Source: Phycisphaerales bacterium
GTDB taxonomy: Bacteria > Planctomycetota > Phycisphaerae > Phycisphaerales > SM1A02
Direction of reading: 5' to 3'
Length of the DNA: 5,255 nucleotides
NCBI GenBank assembly: GCA_029243925.1
Contig: JAQWRC010000330.1
Span: 1 to 5,255 of the forward strand
Part shown: piece after piece, positions 4,398-5,255 of the stretch
Position numbering within the stretch: the first letter of the stretch is position 1
How the letters are laid out: each line of letters begins with the position of its first letter
The notes under the pieces: generated by a model
What the model saw: only the letters and a program-made list of their open reading frames with translations
The model's database searches: none
What the model was told of the DNA's origin: nothing
Program-made: the position numbers and the translations under genes

Positions 4398-5255
4398 GTC
4401 CTTCATGCCGACATATTGCGACAAAGCAGTTTCCCACCCGAGTTCAGTGACAAGCGGAAAGAACTGATCGCGAAGTGCTGACACACTTTGTGTTGGCGAT
4501 TGGTGCACGATAAATGCGATCGCCCATGCGCCAGAGTCATAGGCAAGCTGCAGGTAGTATTCGGCTGCGGCTTCGGATGCAGTATCGATGTTCTCCATGT
4601 CCGCAATGGTCAGATTTGGGTCGCTGGTGCGCTGCACGCGTTCCATGATCTGTTCCATGTTCACTTCAGGCGGCCTGCGGCCATCAAGTGAAGGCAGCCA
4701 TGACTCTGCAAATACAGCGCCGCCTTCCATCATCCAGGTTGGCATGTGCCCGACGGCAAGTTGATAGACATGCGTGTATTCATGGATGCCGCGCAGTACC
4801 GGATCTGGGATGGGATCGCCCTCGAAGAACCACTCGTGGACGTTGATGAAGATCAGTTCAGCTTTCGGTGGCGTGGCTTCAGGTACACCTGACAGATAGG
4901 CTTGTGCCTCGCCGCTTTCGGCGACATCGATAAATTGTTGATTCGCATGAGGGTGGCATTCGGCCATTGAGCGGTATGTTGTTGCTGTACGCCAGGTGCA
5001 GTATTCCTCGATGAACGCCTGTCTTGTCTTTGGGTTGATGGCATCGCCTTCTTCGAGGCCCACGACCCAGACATGAACTGGTCCGTAGGTGCCCCAGTAG
5101 TCTTGCGCCAGTTCAACGCCTTCGCGAATCAGAGCCGTCCATTTCGGGTCATATCCTTCAAGTGTATGGAAGACGGGGCCATCGTCCATGGCGGTCAGTG
5201 GCAGCATGTTTGCAAGGAGCGGTGCTTTATCGTCTGCAGACGAATCATTGTTTTC
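4311..5255 (-). CDS. Zinc metallopeptidase-like protein (HEYTH, gluzincin type), 5' end outside the window
   Basis: The frame is open to the window edge, with 314 residues visible. The first Met, at 5207, has no ribosome-binding site and 16 open codons before it (starting ENNDSSADDKAP), so the true start and any export signal lie upstream. Counting from that Met, HEYTH at 142-146 is the HExxH zinc motif: His142 and His146 as ligands, Glu143 as catalytic base. PTWMMEGGA at 156-164 gives Glu161, the likely third ligand of a gluzincin, as in peptidase-MA-like proteins with a WxxEG motif. A later YDSGAWAIAFIVHQ segment (223-236) fits the helix that follows in that group. The Asp/Ser-rich N-terminal stretch resembles a linker after a signal or lipoprotein peptide. 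The neighbour downstream is the exported Cys-rich gene, 288 nt away, so the two may be co-expressed but not tightly coupled. The gene's 3' end is duplicated at 733-821. The peptidase fold is well supported; substrate and activity are unknown. Confidence 0.85.
   Translation of the reverse strand, partial: ENNDSSADDKAPLLANMLPLTAMDDGPVFHTLEGYDPKWTALIREGVELAQDYWGTYGPVHVWVVGLEEGDAINPKTRQAFIEEYCTWRTATTYRSMAECHPHANQQFIDVAESGEAQAYLSGVPEATPPKAELIFINVHEWFFEGDPIPDPVLRGIHEYTHVYQLAVGHMPTWMMEGGAVFAESWLPSLDGRRPPEVNMEQIMERVQRTSDPNLTIADMENIDTASEAAAEYYLQLAYDSGAWAIAFIVHQSPTQSVSALRDQFFPLVTELGWETALSQYVGMKDKAEFYDAFDVFMDAPRAEQLKLLSELKP

Overview
The window looks like chromosomal DNA of a marine planctomycete, most likely Phycisphaerae/Phycisphaerales. 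All coding sequence is on the minus strand, and the encoded proteins appear to be exported. The lineage call rests on protein style: a long Cys-rich secreted protein with an internal dockerin-like Ca-binding pair whose two halves end in NWGPC, and Gly/Asp-rich secreted proteins with short Sec signal peptides. This comes from memory of such genomes, not from a search, so the lineage is an inference.

Layout in transcription order (high to low coordinates). (1) 5255-4311: the C-terminal 314 residues of a HEYTH zinc metallopeptidase-like protein, open at its 5' end. (2) 4310-4023: an intergenic region with a 9-bp-stem hairpin, a possible sigma70-type promoter and a good Shine-Dalgarno. (3) 4022-828: a complete 1064-residue exported protein. 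It has a signal peptide, twelve GxCC six-cysteine-type repeats interrupted by an LNR/Notch-like Cys/Asp module, an unnamed domain of about 190 residues, a two-loop dockerin-like segment, a beta-rich domain and a Cys-rich tail. (4) 821-736: a frameshifted fragment of about 28 codons that copies the 3' end of the peptidase gene, starting 6 nt after the stop of the big gene. (5) 735-459: non-coding, with leader hairpins. (6) 458-1: the first 152 residues of another small exported protein, cut by the window edge.

The main structural observation is that the giant Cys-rich gene and its upstream region lie between two direct repeats of 89-90 bp. Both are the 3' end of the peptidase gene: intact at 4308-4397, decayed at 733-821. 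They match at 83 of 89 aligned positions with one gap. This points to an ancestral peptidase/Cys-rich tandem array that has contracted, or to a recombination-mediated insertion. It also creates a 3575-bp unit that recombination between the repeats could delete.

Functionally, the Cys-rich protein is best read as a disulfide- and calcium-stabilised extracellular or cell-surface protein. The peptidase may act in the same compartment, but no sequence evidence shows that it processes its neighbour. No RNA genes, CRISPR arrays or transposase genes were seen.
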